A DNA stretch of 64,000 nucleotides, from NCBI RefSeq assembly GCF_947494055.1, contig NZ_CANLTR010000016.1:1-64000 (forward strand). The letters are read 5' to 3'. Below are positions 1 through 8,676 of this stretch, in pieces. Source of the stretch: an uncultured Jannaschia sp. Its GTDB lineage: Bacteria > Pseudomonadota > Alphaproteobacteria > Rhodobacterales > Rhodobacteraceae. Numbering within the stretch: position 1 is the stretch's first letter; each line of letters opens with the position of its first letter. The translations under genes were made by a program, and so were the position numbers. The notes under the pieces were generated by a model. It saw only the letters and a list, made by a program, of their open reading frames with translations. It did no database searches and had not been told where the DNA came from.

Positions 1-539
1 TCGTTGGCCGCAGCAATGCCGGCGAATACGCCCGCTTCGACTGGATCGACATCGCCAAGGCCGACGGCAGCGCCGCCTCCGAGCCGGACGACGCGCCTGA
101 CGAGCCCTCGGCGCCCACCGAACCCACGGCACCGTCCGCGCCTTCAGGCACGACGATCGGCGCGGAGCGCATGCAGGCCGAGGCGTTCGACCTCGCGGGT
201 GGCTATGTCTACGAGGGCCGCAGCGCGAGCGCAGGCGGCGCCAACATAAAGGTCCAGGGCAGCGGCACCGCCGCGGCGACCTTCGACGACGCATCCGGCC
301 GCTATGACATCGACGTGGGCTGGCTCAACGAGAATGACGGCACGGCGAGCTTCGCGCTCCGCGTCGACGGCCGGACGGTCAAGAGCTGGGACGGCGCAGG
401 CAGCGGCGGCGACACCGTCACCTCGGTCACCGTCGACCTCGAGCGCGGCGACACGATCGAGCTCGTTGGCCGCAGCAATGCCGGCGAATACGCCCGCTTC
501 GACTGGATCGACATCGCCAAGGCCGACGGCAGCGCCGCC
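1..539 (+). repeat. Tandem repeat encoding duplicated carbohydrate-binding module, period 462 nt
   Basis: Bases 1-77 are identical to bases 463-539, so the module is repeated with a period of 462 nt (154 codons) within the frame of the esterase gene. The identity ends where the linkers begin to differ. Only two copies can be inferred because the window edge cuts the first. Confidence 0.85.
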
Positions 540-1259
540 CCCGCCGAGCCCGAACCCGAACCCGAGCCTACGGCGCCGTCGGTTCCGAACTCGGTCGATG
601 CCGATCTCGTAATTTTCGCCGGTCAGTCAAATTCCACGGGACATTTCTATCGCCGCGCCGGCGATAGCACCGGCGGAGCACTCGGCAACGACGTCTTCGA
701 GCGCGAACTCGACGAGATGACGGGTGAAAACGTGCGGGTGGTCAGTGCTGGTACTTCTGGCAGCGGATCGAACCAGTACGCTGATTCCAGCAAGTATTGG
801 TGGGATGTCGACCAAGATCGACCCGGTCCCTCGCTTCTAAAGGCGATGTCGTCGATTCGCTCGGCCGAATCCTCGGGCCGTGACGTCGACGCTTTTGTCT
901 GGGCGCAAGGCGAGGACGACGCGCGGGCGGTTCGCAGCGACGGCAGCAACAAGTCGCTAGTAACGAGCCGCCTCGACGAGTCGACGCAAGCGGTGTTCGA
1001 CTACGTGCGCGACGAGCTCGATGATCCCGATTTGCCGATCTTCATTCAGGAGATCGGGATCTGGCCGGATGCGCCCACAATCGGGCTCAACGCAGTTCGC
1101 GATACGCATGAGCGGATCATCAGTTCGATGGATGATGTCTATTTCGGCGCCCGAACAACCGACGTGGACGAGCATTACGATTCGGGCCACTTCAGCAACG
1201 AAGGCTATGGCATCATCGCCGAACGCCTCGCCGACAGCGTGGCCGACGTTCTGGTCTGA
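1..1259 (+). CDS. Modular SGNH/CE6-type acetylesterase with carbohydrate-binding repeats (5' end missing)
   Basis: The reading frame is open from base 3, so the gene starts before the window and only about 418 residues are visible. The visible order is the end of one beta-sandwich repeat, an acidic Pro-rich linker, a complete copy of the repeat (about bases 165-530), a PEPEPEP-type linker, and a C-terminal esterase domain from about base 597. The esterase part shows GQSN near its start, WAQGEDDA in the middle and a late H-F-S-N-E-G-Y segment. These match the sialate O-acetylesterase/CE6 branch of SGNH hydrolases, which remove acetyl groups from polysaccharides. The repeat resembles CBM6/CBM35-like sugar-binding domains. 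It is probably secreted, but the N-terminus is not visible. A hairpin follows the stop codon. Function is inferred from motifs; the esterase call is fairly firm, the binding-module family less so. Confidence 0.75.
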   Translation, partial: VGRSNAGEYARFDWIDIAKADGSAASEPDDAPDEPSAPTEPTAPSAPSGTTIGAERMQAEAFDLAGGYVYEGRSASAGGANIKVQGSGTAAATFDDASGRYDIDVGWLNENDGTASFALRVDGRTVKSWDGAGSGGDTVTSVTVDLERGDTIELVGRSNAGEYARFDWIDIAKADGSAAPAEPEPEPEPTAPSVPNSVDADLVIFAGQSNSTGHFYRRAGDSTGGALGNDVFERELDEMTGENVRVVSAGTSGSGSNQYADSSKYWWDVDQDRPGPSLLKAMSSIRSAESSGRDVDAFVWAQGEDDARAVRSDGSNKSLVTSRLDESTQAVFDYVRDELDDPDLPIFIQEIGIWPDAPTIGLNAVRDTHERIISSMDDVYFGARTTDVDEHYDSGHFSNEGYGIIAERLADSVADVLV

Positions 1260-1302
1260 CTTTTTTGGTCCGCTCCGAGACTAGGCGGACCGACACGACG
1301 AG

Positions 1303-1336
1303 AAGGGCCGGCTTCCTCGGGAAGCCGGCCCTTTCC
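1303..1336 (+). terminator. Hairpin terminator after the esterase gene
   Basis: A perfect 13-bp stem (1303-1315 with 1321-1333) with a 5-nt loop is followed by a short T-containing tail (CTTTCC). It lies between two convergent genes. The T run is short, so it may be a modest terminator. Confidence 0.6.
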
Positions 1337-1388
1337 ATTCTGATCCACGATATCGCTGCGCGCGGCGTACGGCAGGGATTGTGGTCCC

Positions 1389-2429
1389 TCAATCTTCCTC
1401 GCCCTGCGGGACCTCGCGGACCTTGGAGCCGTACTTGTCGCGGCGGATGATGGTGCTGACCCGGTACTGCTTCAGCTGCCGACTATTGGAGAAGATGATG
1501 ATCTCCCCAATCAGGCCAAGGGCGATGATCTGGATACCGAGCACGATGGCCAGGACACTGAAGATCAAGAGCGGCCGGTCGGCCAGCGAGAGGTCCATGA
1601 ACAGCCGGCCGAGCACGAGCGCCACGGTACCGAGAAGACCGACGAGGAAGACCGGCGCGCCGATCGCACCGAAGAAGCGCAGCGGGCGGTGCAGGAACTT
1701 CATCACCACGAAGAGCGCCATCGCGTCGAAGAGCGCGCGCATGTGCCCCACGGGGCGAAACACGAAGCGGTCCTCCTGCGGCTCAGGCTCGGCGTGGCGC
1801 ACCCGGGCCTCGATCACGCGGAAACCGCGGCTCGCGGCGATGGCGGGGATGAAGTGCTGGCGCACGCCGAAGCCGCCGACCTCCTCGAGCACGTCGCGAC
1901 GGCTCAGGCGCACCCGGCAGAAGACGTCCGAGACCGAATGGCCGAAGAACAGCCGGAACGTCTTTTTCAGGAAGGACTGGCGCTTGGCGCTGATCGGCTG
2001 GACGTCGCGGTCGCAGACGACCATATCGTTGTCCTCGATCGCCGCGAAGAGCTTCGGCAGCTCCTCCGGCGCGATCTCCGAACGGCCCGGCAGGGTCAGG
2101 ACGAGGCGGGCGCGGGCGCGCTTGTAGGCGGTGCCGAGCTCACCGTCCTCGCCGGTCCAGGGCCGGCGGGCGAAGACCTCGAGATTAGGCCAATCCCGGG
2201 CCAGCGACTTCAGCGCGGCCACGGTCCGCTCGCCGGCGGCATCGGCCATGCAGAGCACTTCGTAGCGCAGGCCCATTCCGTCGAGGACCGAACGGTACTT
2301 GGCCAGCACCGAGGCCGCGACCTCGTTGTCGGGCACGGCAGCCACGACCGACAGATCGACCTCTGGCGTGATCCCGAAAGAATCGACCTTCGAGAGGGAG
2401 GAGACAGGCAGGACTGACGAGACCGACAT
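1389..2429 (-). CDS. Degenerate GT2-family membrane glycosyltransferase-like protein
   Basis: The 346-residue protein has the layout of DPM1/ArnC/GtrB-type polyprenyl-phosphate sugar transferases: a GT-A-like domain of about 220 residues, a juxtamembrane segment (around 'KFLHRPLRFFG'), and two strong C-terminal membrane helices. Its N-terminal domain lacks the family signatures. The usual DDGS segment reads 'CMADAAGER', and the metal-binding DxDLQ segment reads 'LPGRSEIAPEEL'. It is probably inactive or altered in chemistry and may act as a partner subunit. It lies 57 bp downstream of an intact GT2 gene on the same strand, so the two likely form an operon. The ATG at 2429 has an AAAGGA ribosome-binding site about 9 nt upstream. 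Fold-level assignment is good; role is inferred. Confidence 0.75.
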   Translation of the reverse strand: MSVSSVLPVSSLSKVDSFGITPEVDLSVVAAVPDNEVAASVLAKYRSVLDGMGLRYEVLCMADAAGERTVAALKSLARDWPNLEVFARRPWTGEDGELGTAYKRARARLVLTLPGRSEIAPEELPKLFAAIEDNDMVVCDRDVQPISAKRQSFLKKTFRLFFGHSVSDVFCRVRLSRRDVLEEVGGFGVRQHFIPAIAASRGFRVIEARVRHAEPEPQEDRFVFRPVGHMRALFDAMALFVVMKFLHRPLRFFGAIGAPVFLVGLLGTVALVLGRLFMDLSLADRPLLIFSVLAIVLGIQIIALGLIGEIIIFSNSRQLKQYRVSTIIRRDKYGSKVREVPQGEED

Positions 2430-2486
2430 TCGGGACGTCCTTTCTTCGGAAAATCTGTTCGGTTCAGTAAATCACGTGAAGAATCG

Positions 2487-3449
2487 TTAGGAGTTTCGCG
2501 GCTCGAGGCTGGTGTCGAACCGGGCCATAGAAAAGGTCTTGGTCTGGAATATCACTGCCACCACCACCCCGATCAGGAAGATGAAGACCGACAGCGAGGC
2601 GAGAAGCCCGAAGACCGCCATCTCCACCACCAGATGCTCTCCCCCGTCATGGAGCAGGACGAGGAACATCGCCGCTGCGACGAGGCAGGCAAAGGCGAAG
2701 CCGCTGAACGTGGTCACCGGCCGGCGGGCGAAGACCAGCAGCGACTTGACGGTGATCAGGTCGAGCATGACCTTGAAGATTCGCGACAGCCCGTATTTCG
2801 AGGCGCCGAATTGGCGGGCGTGGTGGCGCACCGGCACCTGCTCGACCCGCGCGCCGAGCGGGATCGTCATTGCCGGGATGAAGCGGTGCATGTCCGAGTA
2901 GAGCGGCACACGCTTGATTACGTCGGCACGATAGACCTTGAGCGAGCAACCATTGTCGCGGATCGGGATGCCGGTCACGCGCCCGATCAGCCGGTTGGCG
3001 ATCATCGAGGGCAACTTGCGCGACAGCCACTTGTCCTGACGCTTCTCGCGCCAGCCGACGACGAGGTCGTTGCCCTCCTCGAGCTTGGCGACCATCATTG
3101 GGATGTCGGCGGGATCGTTCTGCAGGTCGCCGTCCATGGTGACGAGATACTTGCCACGCGCATGCTCGATCCCCGCGGTCATCGCCGCGGTCTGTCCATA
3201 ATTACGCCGGAACCTGAGCACCGAAACGCGCGCATCCGCCGCCACGATGTCACGCGCACGCGCGATCGTCGCGTCCCGGCTGCCGTCGTCGACGAGCAGG
3301 ATCTCGTAGGAGCGCCACATCGGGGTCAGCGCCTCCGTGATCGCCCGGTAGAGCGGCCACACGCTCTCCTCCTCGTTGAAGACCGGCACGATCACCGAAA
3401 TCTCCACTTCCGGCCCGGGACAATCGTCATGGCGGTAGGTGTCTGGCAT
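2487..3449 (-). CDS. GT2 polyprenyl-phosphate sugar transferase (DPM1/ArnC-like)
   Basis: A 320-residue enzyme predicted to move a sugar from a nucleotide donor to a polyprenyl phosphate at the inner membrane. It has an intact GT-A fold: IVPVFNEEE near residue 20, LLVDDGSRD around residue 50, and the metal-binding MDGDLQNDP around residue 110. Two hydrophobic helices lie in the last 100 residues, typical of this branch. It is transcribed first in a two-gene unit with the motif-less homologue downstream. The neighbourhood suggests surface-polysaccharide or lipid-linked glycan work. The sugar cannot be read from the sequence. Confidence 0.88.
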   Translation of the reverse strand: MPDTYRHDDCPGPEVEISVIVPVFNEEESVWPLYRAITEALTPMWRSYEILLVDDGSRDATIARARDIVAADARVSVLRFRRNYGQTAAMTAGIEHARGKYLVTMDGDLQNDPADIPMMVAKLEEGNDLVVGWREKRQDKWLSRKLPSMIANRLIGRVTGIPIRDNGCSLKVYRADVIKRVPLYSDMHRFIPAMTIPLGARVEQVPVRHHARQFGASKYGLSRIFKVMLDLITVKSLLVFARRPVTTFSGFAFACLVAAAMFLVLLHDGGEHLVVEMAVFGLLASLSVFIFLIGVVVAVIFQTKTFSMARFDTSLEPRNS

Positions 3450-4015
3450 GCGGGCGGAACCCCTTAGAAAAATAACACCGTAGCAAACTTCCGCCGGGCG
3501 CTCGAAAGCAGCGTCGCACCGACCTTGACTTCTTTAACTATTCTAATTGCTTCAAAGTCTATCTCAACCTTTGCCCAAGGTTAACCCGGCACGCGCAATT
3601 TCCGGTAAGAATATTTTAACTATTTCGCATCTTATCTCTTGATCTATCGATGCCGCATCGGTCGTTTCCGCGACACGATGCCGGGGAACGCCGTGCCTCC
3701 GAATCGCCGCCGCCATCCCGGATCCGGAGAGAACAATCTTTTTACATCAGTACCTTGCGACGAAGTTGTCCGATCTAGGACACGGTCCGCTTCCTCTATG
3801 CCGTGGCAGGCCGCGATACCTGCTCGGGATACCGGATCGCGGGCAAGTCGTGTCGCACCCGATGAACGGGAGCAGAGGCCGTTGACACATTTATGCCACA
3901 ATCTCGCGAATCACTTTCAGGTGCTTCCGGGCATCCTGCCGCGCTCCGCGAGGGCCAACCGCATCGACCACGGCGGGAATCGGCCGACCAATTCGGCGTT
4001 TCCGAGAATCAGGCA
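3450..4015. other. Divergent intergenic region, AT-rich, likely promoters
   Basis: About 570 bp separate the divergent GT2 pair and the amidohydrolase-like operon. Bases 3530-3650 are clearly richer in A/T than the surroundings. They hold a perfect GGTTAACC palindrome at 3579-3586 and a 10-nt direct repeat TTTAACTATT at 3533-3542 and 3615-3624. No convincing small gene was found. An upstream in-frame start at 3893 exists for the next gene, but that segment does not look like its family, so I treat it as non-coding. Confidence 0.5.
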
Positions 4016-4849
4016 ATGACCGGGCCCGCCCCCTTCGGACCTGGACCGTTCCTCGTCGACGCCCATGTCCACCTCTATCCCCGCTTCGACCGCGCGGCGT
4101 TCCTCGACGCAGCGGCGGCGAATGTCCGACATGCCGCACGCGCGCACGGGCTCGACGCCGACACGCCCGGATGGCTCCTGCTGACCGAGACCGCCGCGGA
4201 CCACGCCTTCGCCGAACTCGCCGATCAGGCGGCGGCGGGGACCGGCTCGGGCGGCTGGCGCCTGCGGGCGACCGGCGACGCGCTTTGCCTCCTCGCGCAT
4301 CGGGACGGACGGGCCCCGCTCGCGCTCCTGGCCGGGCGGCAGATCGTGACCGAAGGCGGGCTCGAAGTGCTGGCCCTCGGCACCGACGCGACCTTCCCCG
4401 ATGGCGGCACCCTCACGGACGCGCTTGCGCAGGTTGCGGCGGCCGGCGCGCTCGCCGTGCTGCCCTGGGGCTTCGGCAAGTGGCTCGGGGCACGCGGCGC
4501 ACGGGTGCGCGAGGTGGTAGCGCAGGCCGCGCCCGGCACGCTGTTCCTGGGCGACAATGGCGGCCGCACTGGCCCCCGGCCCCGTCTCCTCGCGGAGGCC
4601 GAGGCGGCGGGCCGCGTCGTCCTGTCCGGCTCGGACCCCCTGCCCCTGCCCGGACAGGAGAGGCGCGCGGGCGGCTTCGGCTTCGTGCTCGACGGCCCCC
4701 TCGACCCCGACCGCCCCGCGGCGAGCCTCAAGGCGCGGCTCGCCGCCCTCGCGACATCGCCGCCCGTCTATGGCAGGACCACGAAAGCCCTGCCCTTCGC
4801 GGGCAACCAGATCCGCATGCAACTGCGCAAACACGGGATATCGCCATGA
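4016..4849 (+). CDS. Amidohydrolase-like protein of a glycan operon
   Basis: A 277-residue protein (ATG at 4016) whose N-terminus carries VDAHVHLYP, the HxH metal-binding opening of amidohydrolase/TIM-barrel metal hydrolases. A later FLGDNGGRTG segment may be part of the active-site region, but I cannot identify all metal ligands. The substrate is unknown. Its stop overlaps the start of the GT4 gene in an ATGA junction, and three more genes follow in the same direction, so it is the first gene of a polysaccharide-type operon. A longer frame reaches back to 3893, but the extra 41 residues look non-conserved. Function beyond 'metal-dependent hydrolase-like' is not supported. Confidence 0.65.
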   Translation: MTGPAPFGPGPFLVDAHVHLYPRFDRAAFLDAAAANVRHAARAHGLDADTPGWLLLTETAADHAFAELADQAAAGTGSGGWRLRATGDALCLLAHRDGRAPLALLAGRQIVTEGGLEVLALGTDATFPDGGTLTDALAQVAAAGALAVLPWGFGKWLGARGARVREVVAQAAPGTLFLGDNGGRTGPRPRLLAEAEAAGRVVLSGSDPLPLPGQERRAGGFGFVLDGPLDPDRPAASLKARLAALATSPPVYGRTTKALPFAGNQIRMQLRKHGISP

Positions 4850-6129
4850 CCTCGAAGCCTCTGAAGGGGCTGGCCATCGCGCCGCAGCCGTTCTTCTCGC
4901 CGCGCGGCACGCCGCTCAGCGTCTACTACCGCTCGCTCGTGACCAGCGAGATGGGGATCGAAATCGACCTGCTCACCTACGGCGAGGGGCAGGACGTGGT
5001 GATCCCCGGGGTGCGCATCGTCCGCATCCCGCGCATCCGCTTTCTCGAGCCGATCAAGATCGGCCCCTCGGCGGCGAAGCTCTTTCTCGACGTCTTCGTT
5101 ATCCTGTGGACGCTCGGCCTGCTGATCCGCAACCGCTACGACTTCGTCCATGCCCATGAGGAGAGCATTTTCTTCAGCCGGTTCCTGAAGCCGGTCTTCG
5201 GCTTCAAGCTCATCTACGACATGCATTCGAGCCTTCCCGAGCAGCTGACGAACTACAAGTTCACCACCTCGAAGCTGGTGATCGGCGCGTTCGAATGGCT
5301 GGAGAACACCTGCCTGCGCGCCTCCGACGCGGTGATCACCATCTGCCCCGAGCTCGCCCACCACGCCGAGGCGCGGATGCCCGACCCGTCGCGGCACCTC
5401 CTGATCGAGAACTCGATCTTCGACCCGGTCCGCCTCAAGGACGCGCCCCGCGCCGCCGACGCGCCGATGCCGGAGCTCGAGGAGGTGCCGACGGACCGTC
5501 CGATCGTCGTCTATGCCGGCACGTTCGAGGCGTATCAGGGGCTCGACATCCTGATCGAAGGCTTCGCGCGGGCCCGCGCCGCCTGCCCCGAGGCGTTCCT
5601 CCTGATGGTCGGCGGCAACTCCGCGCAGGTGGAGCGCTACCGCGCGCTCGCCCATGAGCACGGGCTCGACGGGCATTGCCTCTTCACCGGCCGGGTCGAG
5701 CAGGTCCGCGCCAAGGCCTACATGGCGCGCGCCGACATCCTGACCTCGCCGCGCTCCACCGGCTCGAACACGCCGCTCAAGATCTACGAGCTCCTCGACA
5801 GCGGCAAGCCCATCGTCGCCACCCGCATCCTGTCGCACACCCAGGTCCTCGACGAGCGGGTCTGCTTCATGGTCGATCCCGACCCCGCCGCGATGGCCGA
5901 GGGGCTCTCGGCCGCGCTCACCGACGCGCCCCGCCGCGAGGGCGTCGTGGCCGCCGCCCGCGCGCTCTACCGCGAACGCTATTCCCGCCCGATCTATGAA
6001 GCCAAGATGCGCCGCCTGTTCGAGATCATCGGCCTGGGCGCGGGCCTCGCCCCGGCCCAAAGCCCGACGGCAGAGCCCGGCCCCGTCCCGGCGGCGGAGC
6101 CCGCGCCCCGGGCGGCGATGTCGCGATGA
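4846..6129 (+). CDS. GT4-family (GT-B) glycosyltransferase
   Basis: A 427-residue retaining glycosyltransferase of the GT-B fold. The N-terminal half (PQPFFSPRGTPLSVYYRSL, then a hydrophobic stretch around residue 90) would bind the acceptor. The C-terminal half has VVYAGTFEAYQGLDIL and GSNTPLKIYELLDSGKPIVAT, which are the GT4 donor-binding landmarks. A Pro/Ala-rich tail of about 35 residues ends the protein. The start is fixed by the 4-nt ATGA overlap with the upstream gene. A larger open frame from 4171 is only a shadow. It also overlaps the methyltransferase by ATGA, so translation is probably coupled. Sugar specificity is unknown. Confidence 0.87.
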   Translation: MTSKPLKGLAIAPQPFFSPRGTPLSVYYRSLVTSEMGIEIDLLTYGEGQDVVIPGVRIVRIPRIRFLEPIKIGPSAAKLFLDVFVILWTLGLLIRNRYDFVHAHEESIFFSRFLKPVFGFKLIYDMHSSLPEQLTNYKFTTSKLVIGAFEWLENTCLRASDAVITICPELAHHAEARMPDPSRHLLIENSIFDPVRLKDAPRAADAPMPELEEVPTDRPIVVYAGTFEAYQGLDILIEGFARARAACPEAFLLMVGGNSAQVERYRALAHEHGLDGHCLFTGRVEQVRAKAYMARADILTSPRSTGSNTPLKIYELLDSGKPIVATRILSHTQVLDERVCFMVDPDPAAMAEGLSAALTDAPRREGVVAAARALYRERYSRPIYEAKMRRLFEIIGLGAGLAPAQSPTAEPGPVPAAEPAPRAAMSR

Positions 6130-6923
6130 ACGCCGCCGAAACCGGAACCGCCCCGCGCGCCGCCCCCGTAGCCGCCGTGCGCGCCTACTGGCAGGAGCAC
6201 GTCACCGACTGGCCGATCGCCCGCGCCGCGCCCGGCACGCGCGACTTCTTCCAGCAGACCGAGGCCTACCGCTTCGAGAAGCTCGCCTATCTCGACCGGA
6301 TCGCGGGCTACGGCGACCATGCGGGCGAGGACGTGCTCGACATCGGCTGTGGCCTGGGCAACGACACCGCCCGCTTCGCCGCCGCCGGGGCCCGCGTCAC
6401 CGGCCTCGACATCGCGCCCCGCGCGCTGGAGCTCTCGCAGGAGAACTTCGCGCAGCGCGAACTCGAGGGCCGCTTCGTGCTGGGCGACGGCGAGGCGCTC
6501 GATTTCCCCGAGGCGAGCTTCGACTTCGTCTATTGCCACACGGTGCTGCACTTCACGCCGCACCCCGAACGCATGGTGGCCGAGATCCACCGCGTCCTGC
6601 GCCCCGGCGGCCGCGCGCTCCTGATGATGGTGAACCGCCGCTCCTGGATGCGGGCGCTCCACCGGGCGATGAAGGTCGAGATCGACCACCTCCAGTCGCC
6701 GGTCTTCCACTGGTACGGCCCGGCCCGGTTCCGCGCCATGCTCGACCGCTTCGACGAGGTCGACCTGCGCTTCGAGCGCTTCCCCGTCGCCACCAAGGTC
6801 CACAAGGGCGCCAAGGCGCGGATCTACAACCTCGCCTTCGTCGATCTCTTCAACGCCCTGCCCCGCCGGCTCACCGCGCCCACGGGCCACCATATGCTGG
6901 CCTTCGTGCGGAAGGCCGCCTGA
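6126..6923 (+). CDS. Class I SAM-dependent methyltransferase
   Basis: A 265-residue enzyme with the SAM-binding motif VLDIGCGLGNDT around residues 75-86, an acidic loop at the end of strand 2 (VTGLDIAP), and a typical FDFVYCHTVLHF motif followed by RVLRPGGRALL. These mark a methyltransferase-11-type Rossmann fold. It sits between a glycosyltransferase (4-nt overlap) and a flavoenzyme (1-nt gap). Methylation of a sugar or lipid intermediate is therefore the likely role, but the acceptor is not visible. Confidence 0.87.
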   Translation: MNAAETGTAPRAAPVAAVRAYWQEHVTDWPIARAAPGTRDFFQQTEAYRFEKLAYLDRIAGYGDHAGEDVLDIGCGLGNDTARFAAAGARVTGLDIAPRALELSQENFAQRELEGRFVLGDGEALDFPEASFDFVYCHTVLHFTPHPERMVAEIHRVLRPGGRALLMMVNRRSWMRALHRAMKVEIDHLQSPVFHWYGPARFRAMLDRFDEVDLRFERFPVATKVHKGAKARIYNLAFVDLFNALPRRLTAPTGHHMLAFVRKAA

Positions 6924-6924
6924 T

Positions 6925-8466
6925 ATGCGGCGCGACACCGACGCCTTCGCCGACGGCCCCTACGACCTCCTCGTGGTGGGCGGCGGCATCTATGGCGCCT
7001 GCGCCGCGGCCGACGCCGCGCGCCGGGGCCTCCGCGTCGCGCTGATCGAGCGGGACGATTTCGGCGGCGCGACCTCGCACAACTCGCTCAAGACGATCCA
7101 CGGCGGCATCCGCTACATCCAGCATCTCGACATCGCCCGCCTGATGTCCTCGGCGCGCGAGCGGCGGCACTGGATGACGCTCGCGCCCGATCTGGTCGTG
7201 CCACGCCAGTTCGTGATCCCGCTCTACGGCCACGCCATTAAGGGGCCCGAGGCCTTCGGCGCGGCGGCGCTGCTCTACAACGCGCTTACCGCCCGCATCC
7301 GCCGCGGCCAGATCCCCACCGCCCGCGTCCTGTCGGCCCGCCGCGCGGCGGAGCTCATGCCCGGCATCGACACGGCCGGCATGACCGGCGGCGGCGCCTG
7401 GCACGACGGGCAGATCCTCGACGCAAACCGCCTGCTCATGGCGTTCCTGCGCGACGCCGCGGCGAACGGCGCGCATGTCGCGAACTACGTCGCCGCGCGC
7501 GACCTGCTGGGCCCCCCCACCCGCGTCGAGGGCGTGCTGGCCGAGGATCGCGCGACCGGGCGGAGCTTCGAGATCCGCGCCCGCCTCACGCTGAACTGCG
7601 CCGGCGCGGGGGCCGCGGGCCTCGCGCGGCGGGCGCGGCACGAGCTTTCCGCCGCGTCCTTCTCGGGACTCGCACGGGCGATGAACCTTGTGGTGGACCG
7701 CGACCTGACGGCGGGCGCGGCCTTCGGCGTGACGAGCCGGCGCAGGTCCGACGCCGTGGTGGACCGGGGCGGGCGGATGTTTTTCGTCTCGCCCTGGATG
7801 TCGCGCACCATGATCGGCACCGCGCACCTCCCCTTCGAGGGCGACCCCGAGACCTACCGTTTCGACGAGGGGGATCTGCAGGAGTTTCTCGCCGAAGTGA
7901 ACGAGGCCGCCCCGGCGCTCGGCCTCGCCCGCGCCGACGTGGCCTATTGCCATGCCGGCCTCACCCCCGCCGCGATCGACGACGACGCCAAAAGCGGCGT
8001 GAGCGGCGGCGAGGTCCGGCGGCACAAACGCGGCACGATCATCGACCACCGCGCGGCGGACGGCGTGGACGGGCTCGTCAGCGTGGTCAGCATCAAGTAC
8101 ACCACTGCCCGGCTGGTGGCCGAGCGCGTCGTCGACCACGCCGCCGCCCGACTGGGCCACGCCAACCCCGCCCCCGCGCCGCGCCCGCTGGCCGAGGCCA
8201 CGCTCCTGAACGACCCCACGGACGCCGACGCGCTCACTTTACGCTGCCGGGAGGAGGTCCGGGACGGCATGGCGCTGCATCTGGGCGACGTCGTGTTTCG
8301 CCGCACCCGCCTGGCCGAGACCGGCCGGATGACCGAACCCCTCCTCGACGCCGCCGCCCACGCGATGGCCGAGACCCTGGGCTGGGACGAGACCCGCCGC
8401 AAGCGGGAGCTCACCGAGACCCGCACCACCCTCACCCGCCACCGCGGCCTCGACCCAGCGGCCTGA
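6925..8466 (+). CDS. GlpD-like FAD-dependent glycerol-3-phosphate dehydrogenase/oxidase family protein
   Basis: A 513-residue FAD protein. The dinucleotide-binding motif VVGGGIYGACAA lies at about residues 17-28, and GGATSHNSLKTIHGGIRYIQ resembles the FAD/substrate region of GlpD. A C-terminal helical region is present, so length and layout fit the GlpD family, which oxidises glycerol-3-phosphate to dihydroxyacetone phosphate at the membrane. Its place at the end of a glycosyltransferase/methyltransferase operon is unusual for central glycerol metabolism. It could oxidise a glycerol-phosphate or similar group tied to the glycan. It starts one base after the methyltransferase stop. Confidence 0.78.
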   Translation: MRRDTDAFADGPYDLLVVGGGIYGACAAADAARRGLRVALIERDDFGGATSHNSLKTIHGGIRYIQHLDIARLMSSARERRHWMTLAPDLVVPRQFVIPLYGHAIKGPEAFGAAALLYNALTARIRRGQIPTARVLSARRAAELMPGIDTAGMTGGGAWHDGQILDANRLLMAFLRDAAANGAHVANYVAARDLLGPPTRVEGVLAEDRATGRSFEIRARLTLNCAGAGAAGLARRARHELSAASFSGLARAMNLVVDRDLTAGAAFGVTSRRRSDAVVDRGGRMFFVSPWMSRTMIGTAHLPFEGDPETYRFDEGDLQEFLAEVNEAAPALGLARADVAYCHAGLTPAAIDDDAKSGVSGGEVRRHKRGTIIDHRAADGVDGLVSVVSIKYTTARLVAERVVDHAAARLGHANPAPAPRPLAEATLLNDPTDADALTLRCREEVRDGMALHLGDVVFRRTRLAETGRMTEPLLDAAAHAMAETLGWDETRRKRELTETRTTLTRHRGLDPAA

Positions 8467-8604
8467 GCGATCGCGCTTCTTCTTGGCCTAAATACTCCCG
8501 CCGGAAGCGCAGGTCGCGGCAGGCGACAATGCCTCGGATCTCGAACGAAGACGCCGATCCGGTATCACGAAAGGGCAGCGCCCAGCCCTAGGGTGGGAGC
8601 GAAA

Positions 8605-8631
8605 CGCCCGCGCTGAGAGACGGGTCGGGCG
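8605..8631 (-). terminator. Possible weak terminator downstream of the epimerase gene
   Basis: On the minus strand a short CGCCCG/CGGGCG stem with a long loop is followed by TTT (bases 8602-8604). It lies 46 bp after the stop of the minus-strand epimerase. The long loop and short T run make it weak. Confidence 0.3.
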
Positions 8632-8676
8632 CTACCTGCAGCCGGGCATGGCGACCGAAATCAGATCCGGCCGATC

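Noticed and set aside
1267..1291. Hairpin GGTCCGC/GCGGACC as a terminator
   Set aside because: Its T run precedes the stem on the plus strand and becomes an A run after it on the minus strand, the wrong arrangement for intrinsic termination.
3893..4015. N-terminal extension of the amidohydrolase-like protein
   Set aside because: The extra 41 residues are Arg/Pro/Ser-rich without family resemblance, and conserved sequence starts only after the ATG at 4016.
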